A stretch of 64,000 nt of DNA from Antennarius striatus (lineage: Eukaryota; Chordata; Actinopteri; Lophiiformes; Antennariidae): assembly GCF_040054535.1 (NCBI RefSeq), contig NC_090797.1:6937001-7001000 (forward strand), in the 5' to 3' direction. The notes beneath the pieces are model-generated. The model was not told the DNA's origin, made no database searches, and was given only the letters and a program-made list of their open reading frames with translations. Below, one piece after another: positions 49,901 to 62,047 of the stretch (positions within the stretch are counted from its first letter, which is position 1; each line of letters opens with the position of its first letter). The translations under genes were made by a program, and so were the position numbers.

Positions 49901-52900
49901 AGAGAGCGCAGCTCTTCTTTCAGGCTGTTGTTCTCTCCCGCCCCCTCTTGGATCAGGGCATCCTTCTCCAACATTACCTGGGGAAAAATGCAAATAATAT
50001 AATGTCCACTACAACAAACAACAAATACTAGAAGAATTTGGTGTTTTTGCATTACCTGCAGATGCTTCTCCTCCAGTTGTTTGTACATGTTGAGGACTCT
50101 GTCTCTGTCATCCTGCAGTGAGCCCATGGCCTTCATGAACGAGTCCAGTCGGGTTTTTCTGTTGTTGCCCTCTTCTTCTGTCTTCCGCAGTTTTTCCTCC
50201 AGCTCCCTGAGTTCTGATCTTCGCTGCTCCAGCTCCTTCTCCGCTCCTTGCGCTCTGCTGTCGGCCTCTTTTCTAGCCTCCTCTGCCGCCTGAGAAATAC
50301 AAAACATGTGTATATTGAAAAGAATTTGACTGTATGTGTACCGTAGATGGTGGTAATACCTCAGCAACAGCTTGCTCCCTCTCCCCCAGCATTTCCACTT
50401 CTCTCCTTTCCTTCTCGTGTAACTCAGTCTGCAGACTCTCTGTCAGAGCTTTAGAAGACCGTAGATCTGCCGCTAGCTGCTCCACATTCAGACACAGTCG
50501 CCTCTCTTCTGCCTCCCTCTCCCTCTGCTCAGTTCTGGCCTGATCTACTTCTCCCTGCAGACGACCTACAGCCTCCTCTAGAGCCCTTGCTCTCTGTTGG
50601 AGACTCTCCACTTCATTTTTCAGGACAAGGGCTTCGCTTAGTGAAGACTGTAGCTCAGTGGTAGTTTGGTGAAGTTTGACTTTCTCCTCCTCAAGAGCAG
50701 CTTGGCTCTCGAGGAATTTCTTTTCCTCCTCTTCATGTTTCAGCTGCCAATCTTTATCTGTTTTCTCTAATCTGAAAGGAAAAAAATATTGAGTTTTGAG
50801 CTTTAAAAATAACACAATCTGAGGAAATATGGAAACCAAATAAACACAAACAGGTTTTTACCTGTCCACTGAAAGCATAAGTTCTTCTTTTAGGGTAGAT
50901 TCTCTCTGAAGCTGTTCTGCCAGCTCCTTGGCTCGTGTTTCAGCCTCCCGGACTTCTGTCTCCTTACCACGCAGAGCATCATTGAATCGTAACTCCCACT
51001 GCTTGGCCTCATCCAGAACTCTGTCCCTGTCATCCTGTAGTGAGGACATGCAGCGGGAGAAAGCGGCCAATCTGGCCAGAGACTCGTCCAGACGGGCTTG
51101 GGCCTCCTGGGCTCTTGTCTCGGCTCTTTCTGACATTTCTCTCGCAATGAAAGTCGCTTCCTCTTCCTTTTCCCTTTCATTGTAAGCATCCTCCAGCCTC
51201 AGCTCCATCTCCTTGAGTTCAGCTCCGAGTCTGAATCTCACCGAGTCAAGGGTTTGCTCTGCCTCCGCTTTCATCAAGGCCTCTTTCTTTTGGGCATCCT
51301 GTTCAAGGGTTGTTTTCGCAGCTAAAGCCTCATTAACCTGCTTTTGTGATTCGTCCAGCTGGGATTTGCAGTCGACCAACTCGGCTTCAGTCTTTTTCAA
51401 GTCTTCTCCAGTTTTGGTAGTCTCTAACAAGGATTTTTCCAGTGCTTTCTGGAGCTCGTCGTAGTCTAGCTGAAGTACCTTAGCTTCTCTACACAGTTCA
51501 CTGATCCTCTCCTGATACTTAATGCAGTCCTTCTGAAGCTGACGGACCTCCAGCTGCTTCTCTCTCAACAATTCTTCCAGCTGACGCGCTCTGCTCTGAC
51601 TGCCTTCCTTCACCCTCTGTGCAGACCTCAGCTTCTGCTCCAACTCCCTCTGCTTACCAGACTCCGCTTCAGCTTCAGCTCTTTCTCTCTGAGCTTGCCT
51701 CATGTCCTCCTCCAGCCTGGCAGCGCGTTCACTCTCACTCTGAGCTTCAGCTTCGAGCTCAGCTCTCTCTCTCTCAAGTCTCTCCACCTCCCGCCGCAGT
51801 TCGGTGAGGTGATCTCGATTGTCAGCCGCGTCTTGCTGGTAGTCGGCGATGCTCCCGTTGAGCTGAGCTAACTGATTCATCAGACGCTCTTCGAGGTTAT
51901 CTTTCTCCATTTCAAGTCTTTGGAAGAGCTCCTTCAGTTGGGCTTCCCTCTTTGAACCCTCTTCAATCAGGTTATTTTCTCTCTCTTTGCCTTCTTGGAG
52001 GCTCTTCTCCAGTGAAGCAACAAGGCTCTCGTTTGCTTTGCTCTCCTTAAGATTCTGCTCAAGAGAGGTCAGCTGGGCTTTGAGTTCAGCTTCTGCCTTC
52101 TGCCACAGTTCCCTCTCTGCATTAACAGTGGTCTCCAGCTCTCTCATTTTATTCTCTAATAATATTTGAACATTATCTGTCATTTCATCATTTTGATCAG
52201 TAGGTTTTAAATGTGTTTCTGGTGCATCTAGTGGAGCTCTTTGTTCAGCTACTGTCTCTTCATGCTGGCTCTCACCATGCTCTGCTCTGGTCATGATCGT
52301 GTCTGCTTGCTGGGCGGTGACAACATCTTCAGCAACAGCTGCAGAGCTGAGTAGTCTAGCTTCAACTACATCTTCCTTTTTCTCTATTGTTTGACTGAGT
52401 TGATCCTTTAACTCTTCAATTTGCTGCCTTAAAGAATCTCTCTCTACCACTGTAGCGTCCAACTCCGATTTCAAAGCCCCAAGTTCATCTTGATGTCTAT
52501 CAATCTCAGCTTTGAGACCCTTGTCTCCTTGTTTTATTCCATCCTTTTCCTGCATCTCTCGAAGTCTCTCATTCTCTTCCTCCAAATCCAGTATTTTCTG
52601 CTGCTTTGTTTTGGCAAACTTTCTCATTTTGTCTTTTACAGTCTCCACTTCCTTACGAGCTTCTTCTGCCTGCTTTTCAGCTTCCTGCCTCACAGACTCA
52701 TGAGTCCTCACTCTGGAAGCAAGTTCTTGTCTCTCCTGTCTCGCAGCTTCCAGGACTCGCCTCACTCGCTCTGCCTCATCACTCACATTCTCATATGACT
52801 TCAGCAGAGTCTCATACTCATCCTTCATACCTTGAACCTTGACCTCCCATTCTCCGCACATCCTAGCAGCCTCCTCTTTTGCCAGATCTAATTCTCTCTT

Positions 52901-55900
52901 ACAGGCATCTTTCTCATTTAGAACTCCCTCCATGACCATCTTGAGGCTTTCACAGGATGATCCCAGACTTTGGTTTTCCAATAATGTCCGATCAACCTCA
53001 TCGATGAGTTTAACTTTTTCTGCTTTTAGTATTTTTAGCTCATCTTCAGTTGACTCAATTTTCTGCTGCAATTCATCTATGACTTTTTTAGTGGAATCTA
53101 ATTCTTCCTTTTGGCTTTTGTTTTCTTTTAAGGCTTCTTTGCGAGATATAAGAGCAGCATGAAGCTTCCGCTGAAGCTGCTGGATTTTTGCCTCACTTTC
53201 TTTCTCGTCTTCTTGCTTCAGTGGAACCTCAACCTCTACCTTTTGGGTTTTTTCTTGCTCAGCCTTAAGGCTGTCCTGTAAAGAACTTATTAACTGATCC
53301 TTATGAGAAACTGTCTCTTGCATTGATTGTATGAAAGAGCTTTGCTCACTTAGCTGTTGACCTAACTCCGAGATTTCAAGGTTCTTACTGTCAAGGAACT
53401 GCTTGAAGTCCTCTAATTCAGCCTGAAGTTTTGCAATGGAGGATGAATTATCTGCAGATTGTGCTTTTTCTGCAGCTTCCATCTCTGCTTTAAGGCTTTC
53501 AGCGTAAGACTCTGCTTGGCTATGCTTTTCTCTAAGATCACTAATTTCTTTGGAGAGCACATCAATCTGCTTTTCCTTTTCTCGAAGGGCTTTAAGCTCT
53601 TTTCCCAATTCCAATAACTCAGCCTCCTTTAGGGACAAACTGGCTTGGGTTTCCTGCAGCAGCTTTTCTAACTGCGTGTTATCCATTTGCAGAGTTTTGA
53701 TCTCTTCTCTGAGAGCTTGGAGAGATTCCATTTCAGCAGAAAGGGCTTCAGAATGCTCTGCAGGACGTTGAACTGCGTCGGGGGATTGTGGTTGTGATGA
53801 ATCTATCTCAGAAGTGGCAAAGTCCACCCAGTCCTCTTGGACCCAATCACCAGCTGCTTGCTTTTCTAATTTTTCAGCAAGCTGTTTGGCATTTTGGTGA
53901 GCATCGCCTTCTCTCTCTTTGTTCAAATTTCCTTTTAATTCTTTCAGTTTAGACTGAAGAACTTCATGGTCTCCACTCTGTACCTGAAAACGTTCCATTA
54001 GATCATTGTATTCATCTTTCTGCTGCTTCAGCTGTTCACGGTGGTGCCTATCTTTTTCTTTCGCTTTACGGATGGTGTCCTTGCGAGATTCTTGGACCTC
54101 CTGAACTTTCTTCTGGAGGGTTTCACACTCTGCTTCAAGAGAGGTCAATTGGGACTGTAGCAAAGTTGTTTCAGCAGAAATGTCCGGCTGCTGCAAATTT
54201 TCAGCTTCTTCACTTAGCTTTTTATTAACAGCAAGCAACTCAGAAAGAGCTTGATCTTGCTGAACAATTTTCTGCTCAAGAGTCTCAACTTCCTTCTCTT
54301 TGGATCTTAAAGCTTCCTCAAGTTTGTAGATTTTAGTCTCCATTTCTTCGATCATATGTCCTCCAGATTGTTCAACCTCTAAAATGTTTGTCGGAGTTCC
54401 TCCTGTATCCGTTTCAGCTTGATCTTTCCGTTTCTCTGCTTCCAACTCGAAATCAGCGACCTTTTTCATGAGGTCTTTGCGCTGCACAAGCGCAGCCTGC
54501 AATCTCTTTTTTGTGTTTGTCAGTTGAGTTTCCAACACACTCTTCTCACTTCGCAAGCTAGCGAGCTCATCATCTTCATGATTAGGTGAGTCTTCAAAAC
54601 TTACTTTCTGTCTCTCATCTCTGACTCGCTCCAGTTCCATTATCTGTTCCTTCAGGTTGTCGACCTCACTGCCTATCTGGAATTTCTCTTCCTCTGCTTG
54701 GAGGAGTTTTGTGGTCATGCTGTCATTGAGCCCCTTCACTTCTTGCTCTTTTTGGCTGAGACGAAGCTGTAAATCACTGATTTCAGAGTCCTTTTTGGAC
54801 AGTGTTTCTGTGTTGAGCTCTGATGTCTGAGAGTATTCCAACATGCTGTATTCCATATCTTGAATCCTCTTTTCAAGATCAGAGGAGATGAGTTCTCTGT
54901 CTTCCAGCTGAATGCTCAGCATCTTAGCTCTGTCCTCCTGCTCAGACACAGCTTGTTGGGCCATTAGGAGATCGGTCAGCAGGACCTGGATCTTCTCCTC
55001 TTTGGCCTTACTTTCACCGTTTAAAATATCGATCTGGTCTTCGAGAAGACGAAATTCAACATCATGTTTCTCCACAACAGAACTGCTTTCCTGAGAAAGC
55101 TTGTCCAATTCCTCTTTAGCTGACTTAAGTTCTTCTGCAAAAGTATTTGCCTGAGACTCAGCCTCTTGCTTGGCCACACTAAGGGACTGTGTGTCTTCCT
55201 CCAGTTTCTTGATTTTCTCCTGTGACTCAGCTGCTGCCTCCCTCAGCTTCTGAAGTTCAGCCAAAAGATCACTGTACCTCTTCTGAAGTTCCTCAGCTAA
55301 GGCCTGAGCAAAGGCCTGGTCAGGAGATATGTTACTATCTGTTGCTGAAGAACAGTGTTGAGTTACATGAACTTGTACCGTCTCTCGGATGGTGACAGAG
55401 GAGGACTCAACTTGAACCGTGGAGGATTCAGACTCTATGCTTGTCGCCTCCCATGACTGAAGTTGCATTTGGCTGAAGTCCTGCAGGAGAGACGGCCACT
55501 CTTGACCTCCATCTTGATTCACAGCTTCTAGGAGGGTCCAGCTGCTGTGTGCCACCTCTGAATCACTACTGGTGACCATCTCATCTGAGGGGGTCCTTTT
55601 GTATTCTTCTGGGGATTCAGAGTGCTGTTCAATAAGCTCAGAATTGCTGTCAATATCAGCAGAAAGAGATATGATTGAGGTATCCTCAGCTACTAAGGTT
55701 GTATCCTCTTCTTGTGTGTCCTCTATTAAGTCACGTGGGGCTGTAGAACTCTCACAAGAAAGAGTACTAACATCATGACCCTGATCTGGGCTCTGATCAT
55801 ATTTTTCACTTGATGAAACCCCACTGGAGCTGTGCTCTTTAGCTAGTCTAAGGGACTCCTGTATGGTTGCCAGCTCATTGTCTTTTTCTAATAGCTTCTG

Positions 55901-58900
55901 TTTCAGTTCCAGTATGTACACTGTGGAAGTGAAGAGAGAAGAAAGCTTAAAAACCAAATTACTGCTATTGAAATCATAAATCCTACCATGTAAATAAAGT
56001 TTAGTTATTACTTCCTGAGTGAAATAACTCATCAGTCTTTTCTCTGAACAAATATTACAGTTCATATTTCATATGGTAAGGTTGATACCAAAATCATCTA
56101 TTTTATGATCTAAACACTCCATTTTGACAAAGCTATTTAATTTTTATTGCCATTTTTTGTTAGATGTTGCTGTGCCTGGTAGCCACCTTCATGAAAAGTG
56201 TCAAACTCAATCATTTGGTTTTTACAAGTAGAAAATTTCAAGTTGTAGCAGGTAAAATTGGATTTAATGTTGATATACATGAACTGTCAAGTTGTGTAAC
56301 TTACATTGTATAGCGGCAAGTAATGCTTATTTTAATTACTGAATGGCTGCCTTTGACAGAGGAAAATTCCTTTGACTGTCCCTGTATGTTTACTGACATT
56401 GAAAATTATGTTTAATTATCTTTACATCTGGAGCAATTTTTCTATGGGTGAGGTAATCAACAAATTCTCTTTACTATACCTGTTTTATCCTCTGATGAAT
56501 CTGATGCTGGTGGTTCAGTCACATCATCTCTTTCAGACAACTTAAATGGAGAGAAACAAGAAATGAGAACTTTAAGGACTTAATGTGTTCTTTAAATTTT
56601 TTTATATCATATAAACAGAGACACATCATTAGAAAAAGTCATTAGACCGAAAAACACTTGTTTAGAAAGCTAAGTAAAGATGGTAATGCTTGCAGAGTAA
56701 CTTGAAGTGTACAATATTTAAGAATTCCTTTTGAATTTTATCTCAAGAATCTCAAGGTGCTAATATTTTGTGTCTTGCGAGTGTTTGATCCACAAAAACT
56801 GTGTATCTGACTTTGTGACTGAATGAGAGTCATGCTGTAAGTCCAACTCCATTGGGTGATAATAATTGTTAAAGTTAGGCTTTAAACTAATGACATTTCC
56901 GCTTATATGACTAAAATAAAAACATGAATGGAAAACAAAGGCTCTTGCATAGGTATAAAAAGAGGTTGATGATCTGAGTCTGCTCAGTCAGAAGGACGGT
57001 GTAACGGCATAATTCACGAATGCCTTAAATCTGTTTGTTTCTCATATCCCTTCACCATACACACCTAGTCCCTCTCACTACACAAACCACATCTCAGCTG
57101 CAAACACACCAGGTTGCCCTGCCTCTGTTTGTTTTTCCTTTGTCTCCTCTATTGACCTTCTTTGCTAGTAGGATGTTTGATAAAGTTATGAAGTTACATC
57201 TTCAACTTATTTCACCTGCAATTACGCTTTCACAACAACAAGTACCAACTGGCACTAGTGCCATTACACCACTATCAGTACATTTATCTCATGGAGCATA
57301 TGTCTGCCACATTAATATAAAGAGCATAATGTGAAAGAAAAATCAATGTTATATCATCTAACAACAGATTCCTTTGACCCTTCATCCACCGTGTTTGTTG
57401 GAGACCAACAGCACTTCTTTATTTCGATGATCAAATGTTATCGTACAGACAATGCAGCCGTATAATACGAAATTAACTGTTCAAAGTTATTTCTCATCCA
57501 CTGACCTTAAGAATGTGCTGCTCCAGCTCTTGGATCTTTCCAGTGGTTTCTTCCTGTTCAGTGTTTTTTCTGTCTAGTTGTTCTGAAAATCAGATGTTGT
57601 ATTCATCTTAAGATATCAAGGCAAACAAAAGGACTTTATACTTACAAATTGAATTTCAAATACAGAAAAGGAGATATATTATCTTACCATGAAGGACTTC
57701 AATTGTGTGGGTAAGCTTGGCACAATATTCCTCACTCTCACTGTGTTCATCTTTCAGCCTTGTCAGTTGCATCTCAATGGACTGCACAGTGTCCAGGAAC
57801 AGGGAAAGATCGACAGGGGTGTGGAGTTCCTCTGCAGGTTGCTCATCTTCTGGAACTAGACATCGTAGACGACTCCAGATTTCAGCCAAGATCTCACCCT
57901 TGTTCTGTGCATCTTCATGCATTTCTTTAAGTGAAGCCAGCTCTCGCTCGAGTTTATCCATTTCTGACTTGTCCTTCTCAGAGCTGTCCTGGTTGGCATG
58001 TTCGACAGCCTCTCTCATGTAAGAAAGTTCACTTTCAAGCCGAGCTATTTCTGCCTTGTCTCTCTCTGAGGTGTCATGACTTGCTTGAATGGCTGCAAGC
58101 TCTGAATCTTTCATGAGAGCCATTTCTCTCTCCAGTCTGGCACCTTCTACCTTCTCCTTCTCAAGAGCCTCCTCACTATCAAACGCTGCCTTTCTCAGGG
58201 ACACCAGCTCATTCTCTTGTCTTGCCAACTCCATGTTCTGTTGTTCCACGCTGGATCGAAGGGCTGCAAGTTGTGCCTCGTTTCTGCTGGTCTGTTCAGC
58301 CCACTGCTGCCTCTCCTCATCTCTCTGCCTGACGGCATCAGTGAGTTCTTGTTCCATTTCTCTGAACTGAGCTGTCAAGATCTGAGCAGAAAGAAATAGG
58401 TGGAGAGAGTGGGTGTGCATCATGTGGCACAGCAAAACAATGAATGATAATCACAATTCATCCAGATGAAAAGACAAAGAAGCACACTCTACATCAAACA
58501 CAACTAAAGCATTAGTAAATGTCTGCTAATGTGTAGAACGTTCTCTTCCTCAACCAGCATACCTGTTTTTGTTGGTCAGCACTGCTCACTTCGTACTGCA
58601 GCATTTCCAACACCTGGGACCGAGAGTTTAAGGCCTCTTCAAGCTCTTCACAACGCCTTTGTGCTGCATGCAGAGCCTAGGAGAAACAAAAGAGAAAATG
58701 ACTAAAACAAAGATCTAAAATACAAAACTTTACAAGACATCAAATTGATATTAATAAAACAATTAAAGCACTTTCCACTTGCCTCAATGTTAAAAAAAAT
58801 AAGAAGAATAACAATCTGTGAATCAACTGTTTCTAGAACTACTGGATTTTGTACCTGCTGAAACTCATTTTCATTCTGTGACTTTGTTGTGACCCTCAGC

Positions 58901-60431
58901 AGCTCCTCTTCATGTTTCTGGATCTGTTCTTGGAAACGAACATCCTTCTCACAGATCACCACCTGCAGTTTCAGCAACTGAAAAAAAAAAAAGCACATTC
59001 AGGAATCGCTCTACACGAAATTTCTAATCATTATTCAAAGACACAGCTGTCACCTGTTCAGAATGGGCAGTTTCCTTTTCTTGAATAAGGAGTTCCGTGG
59101 TCTGGAGTTGTTCTTGAAGTGCTCTGCTGTTGGCTTCCTCCCTGTCTAGTTTGTTTTTAAGTTCCTGGAGCTCCTCCTCTGCTATAAGACCAACACTTGA
59201 GAAAGAGCTATCTGGACTTGGCTGTAGAGAAAACAGATGTTTGAACCATATTAAAAAATGTGCCAGTTCTCTATTTTTAGTTCAAGGCTGGCAGGTCTAG
59301 TAATGATCTTAAACACAATAATCTTGTATGCATGAAAGACAATGTTTTTCTTCATCTGAACTTACTGTTGGTCCTTTCAGATCAGCAATCTGTTTGTTGA
59401 GTGAAGCCATTTTGGCTTTGGCTTGCAGTTTGAGTTTGGTGAAGCGGGCCTCAAACTCCTCTTTCTCATTCTACAGATAATAATCAAAAGTACAACTACT
59501 TCTTAGTCATGAAAGACACTGGCATGAAGTGTGTGTGATAAACACACAGGATACTTGCCTTGAACTGCACATCTTTGTTAGCCAGCTCAGAGTCCTTCTG
59601 AATGAGCAGGGTGTCTTTCTCTCGGATTAGTTCCTTCAGCTGGACAACCAGTTGTTCCATGTGAGCCAACCTCTCCACCACCTCCTCAGGGGCCTCTGAC
59701 TCCACTGGAGCCTGGCCCTCAGCGACAGGGAGCTGGGGCACCAGCAAGTCCTGGATACACAGTTGCAGTCAATTTATTTGTAAGTTGGTCTAATTCAGTG
59801 TTTCTCAAATGTTTTCTGCTCACACCATAGCAGAGGAGTAAATACTCTCTGTGCACATACCATTAATTACAGTTAAGGGCACGTCACTTGTATATAGGAA
59901 AGCACCACTGCCTCCGACTGCAGCGGATGTGCAATTACATTTTATTCTGGTACATCAATGATAAAGCAAACAAAGTTTTAAACGTAGCCTCCCCCTTGGA
60001 GGACTGCCTCACTACTTGAGAATCGCTATGTAATGTCATCAAAGCTGAGTAAATAAATCTGGCATTTTCATTTCCTATTGAGTAAACAAACTTATACCAC
60101 CAAGGTACTTTTTTTCTAATCAGAGAACTGGCACTCCACAGGCATCTTGCTAATGTACTGTATAATACAACATAAAGTCAAAATACTTTATATAAAACAT
60201 GAGAAACAAGCATTTGTCCAGCATCATTGTCTCAATGATAAGAAGGCTAAAAACAGCCCTAAATGGTCCTGAGGGTTTAAAGTTAGACCAGATTGTAAAA
60301 TCTACAAATAGTTATCTAAAACCTGGGGACTCAGTTACCCTTTTTTACCCTTGCTGTCCCACCTGTGGGTCTCCATCTGTGCCTTCCTCTCCAGAGAGTT
60401 CCTGGAGGACGGTAGCCAGACGGCTCAGCAT
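46972..60431 (-). CDS. golgb1: Giantin (golgin B1), Golgi tethering coiled-coil protein
   Basis: Giantin is a tail-anchored golgin that tethers vesicles and links Golgi cisternae. I find 19 coding exons: 60363-60431, 59559-59750, 59366-59470, 59054-59221, 58855-58977, 58563-58676, 57688-58381, 57506-57582, 56480-56540, 50862-55920, 50360-50771, 50056-50289, 49141-49977, 48816-49009, 48548-48704, 48010-48110, 47863-47934, 47219-47300 and 46972-47109. The phases agree throughout and give 2962 aa (human 3259). The start MLSRLATVLQELSG matches the human start. Conserved blocks include KLKLQAKAKMASLNKQI, LHAALISRKEALKENKS, ENQSLGSSCESLK, KMRKFAKTKQQKILDLEEEN, DNLEERLMNQLAQLNGSI, RQLQKDCIKYQE and repeated SLQDDRDRV units. 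Almost all the protein is heptad coiled coil. One hydrophobic anchor (2939-2962, FLLFSLYLLTVHVLLLLCLGG) ends it. Intron 2 has a GC donor. Plus-strand frames over the 5.06-kb exon are antisense shadows. Confidence 0.96.
48234..48402. mobile_element. Non-autonomous DNA transposon (hAT-like MITE) in golgb1 intron
   Basis: The left end CTGTATTTTCTGCACTATAA followed by GGCGCAC is mirrored by the right end GTGCCTTACAGTGAAGAAAATAC. Internal ATAAGGCGCAC and ATAAGGCACAC units recur. This ACTATAAGGCGCAC type of inverted-repeat element is widespread in animals and is usually placed with hAT transposons. It is too short to code for a transposase. Confidence 0.75.
56541..57505 (-). other. golgb1 intron 8, nothing recognised
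   Basis: The intron lies between exons 57506-57582 and 56480-56540. A 99-codon plus-strand frame at 57035-57334 has no recognisable product and sits antisense in the intron. Confidence 0.6.
59557..59558 (-). other. Non-canonical GC splice donor of golgb1 intron 2
   Basis: The exon ends ..GTGCAGTTCAAG at 59559 and the intron starts GCAAGT. The next exon (59470 downwards) begins in phase 0, which only this cut satisfies. The GT four bases further in would shift the frame. AG|GCAAGT is the known consensus for the rare GC-AG introns. Confidence 0.75.
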
Positions 60432-60441
60432 AAAGACAGCA

Positions 60442-61470
60442 CTGGGAAAGAAGAGGAGCAAAGCTTTGAGGCCATGAACATGTCTGACGTATAACTCATT
60501 CCTTTATTGTATCGGTGTAGAACCTTTCCACATTGTTATGGCTAAAGTGTTGAGAGCCGAACACCTTTGTGACACCTATAGACTCAAATCTGTCGACTTG
60601 CGTTTCACTTCGGTATGCAGACGTACAATATATAGAGGCTATGGTGTGAAAACAGCTGAAGAACAGAAGAATAATAGGCAACTATTTACTTCAGATTTTT
60701 TATTTCAACGTTTTATCTTCTCAAATGAACAGCCGTGCTTTTCTTTTGTCTCATGTGATAAAAAAAATCTATTTTGAAGGAGATATCATCATATTGGAAT
60801 CCATGGAACTCAAGGTCGTTATTAATATGCCTTAAAATGATGAAAACTAAGTTTCCTAAGAATTAAATTGTATAAGATGTAGACTTGGTTGTAATACAGT
60901 GTTTATACATTGATTCTGCATTTGATTGATTTATTATATATTCGGGACGTTTCAATAACCTGACAGACCTGAAGTCGGTGTTAAGACTTATTTCTAAATG
61001 TTTCATTCTCCGCTTCGCCCAAAGCAACACATTGTCCGACATTCCCCTCCTGACTGTTCCGAACTGGACCGAACTGAGCCGATTTCACCCGAATCGTCCA
61101 CACACTCCACTGCGGCTGCGTCACTCTTTATGGGAACAGCAAAGATTATAGCTAGCTAAGGCGAAAATGGACAACAAACTTTCCAAGCAGCTATGCAGCG
61201 ATGTCTTCACAAAGGAGTAGAGATACTCGAAGATTAACGAACGGTGGCGTGACCAGGATAGTCCGTGGAAACATCCGATGTTTGCTCTCACTGGAGGATC
61301 CACGAAATACTAAGTTAGCTAAAGCTATTTGGCTAGCGAACGCAGATTACTCGCAAATACGACAGTTTCTTTCAAACGTTTTTGTTGTTTTTTTCTCCAC
61401 GTATGAAAGCTTACTTAGGCAACCGAGTTGTGTTTTCTTTTTTATCAGTTAAAAAGGACTCTTAACTCAC
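60442..61470 (-). other. golgb1 5' UTR intron
   Basis: The acceptor CTTCTTTCCCAG at 60442 precedes the exon that holds the giantin ATG, and the donor CATACAG|GTGAGT is at 61471/61470. The intron has a GC-richer part (about 61000-61140). An 83-codon plus-strand frame from 61201 has no recognised product. Confidence 0.6.
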
Positions 61471-61700
61471 CTGTATGAATGTTTCCTTGGTAAATTTGTC
61501 CGCGATCTATTTGATATATTTCCTGGGATGGATGTCGGAGCTTAGCCACATCACCAAACATTCCCGGAAACAAAACTTGCTTTACTCTGATTGGATAGAG
61601 TGCGTCTGCGCATACAAGGGACTGTCAGCAAGTTTACAGACAACTACTCTTTCTTAGGGAGTGTCTGTGCAAACATTTTTAATTTTTTTTGAAGGAAGAA
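61471..61700 (-). promoter_or_regulatory. golgb1 non-coding first exon and promoter
   Basis: A first exon ends at 61471 with a consensus donor. Upstream are TTCCCGGAA (61561-61569) and an inverted CCAAT box, ATTGG (61590-61594). The plus-strand reading frame at 61766 starts within 300 bp, so the promoter may work in both directions. Confidence 0.5.
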
Positions 61701-61765
61701 AAATGAACCCTTGAGAACAAACAAACAAAATCTGTTTTTTCTATCTGGAAACGCAGAGGAGTGTT

Positions 61766-62047
61766 ATGATGGCAGTGCACGACCAAAGAGTCAACCTGAT
61801 CCTCAACCAAGGCAGGCAGCTTGGGAGGAGTCTGGTGCTGTTGGCACACTACACCACAATGTTTGTGGCCTTCGTGGGACGTACTGTACAGTGGATGGTG
61901 GATGCAGTGAAGTGGACCAGCCTTTTGGCACGCCACACAGCGTCAGTATTTGACACCATCTACAGATATCTGCACTGGGGGAAGAGGAAAGGTCTTGCTG
62001 GAGGGACCAGAGAGCTCTGCTCCAGCTCTGACAGGGAACCACAGTGA
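61766..62047 (+). CDS. Unrecognised 93-codon reading frame, possible small membrane protein
   Basis: I do not recognise this product. The frame runs from tandem ATGs, the second in a good start context (A at -3, G at +4), to TGA at 62045-62047. About two thirds of its codons end in G or C although the surroundings are AT-rich, which favours real coding use. The product starts MMAVHDQRVNLILNQGR. It has a hydrophobic stretch SLVLLAHYTTMFVAFVG near residues 23-39 that could span or bind a membrane, then an aromatic, weakly amphipathic part, and a polar Ser/Arg tail. A plausible acceptor (CTATCTGGAAACGCAG, ending 61756) lies just before, so upstream exons may exist and the ATG may be internal. 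It is divergent from golgb1. Confidence 0.5.
   Translation: MMAVHDQRVNLILNQGRQLGRSLVLLAHYTTMFVAFVGRTVQWMVDAVKWTSLLARHTASVFDTIYRYLHWGKRKGLAGGTRELCSSSDREPQ

Noticed and set aside
52490-52798. Plus-strand frames over the giantin exon (also 54912-55094, 55572-55778, 50928-51185 and others)
   Set aside because: All are Ser/Leu-rich antisense shadows of coiled-coil codons, with no start or splice support.
57035-57334. 99-codon plus-strand frame in a golgb1 intron
   Set aside because: Low-complexity Ser/Thr/Leu product without recognised features, antisense in an intron.
61201-61452. 83-codon plus-strand frame in golgb1 intron 1
   Set aside because: It starts with ATG in GC-richer DNA but shows no recognisable domain, runs into AT-rich sequence, and has no good donor. 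It is probably chance or first-exon/UTR sequence.
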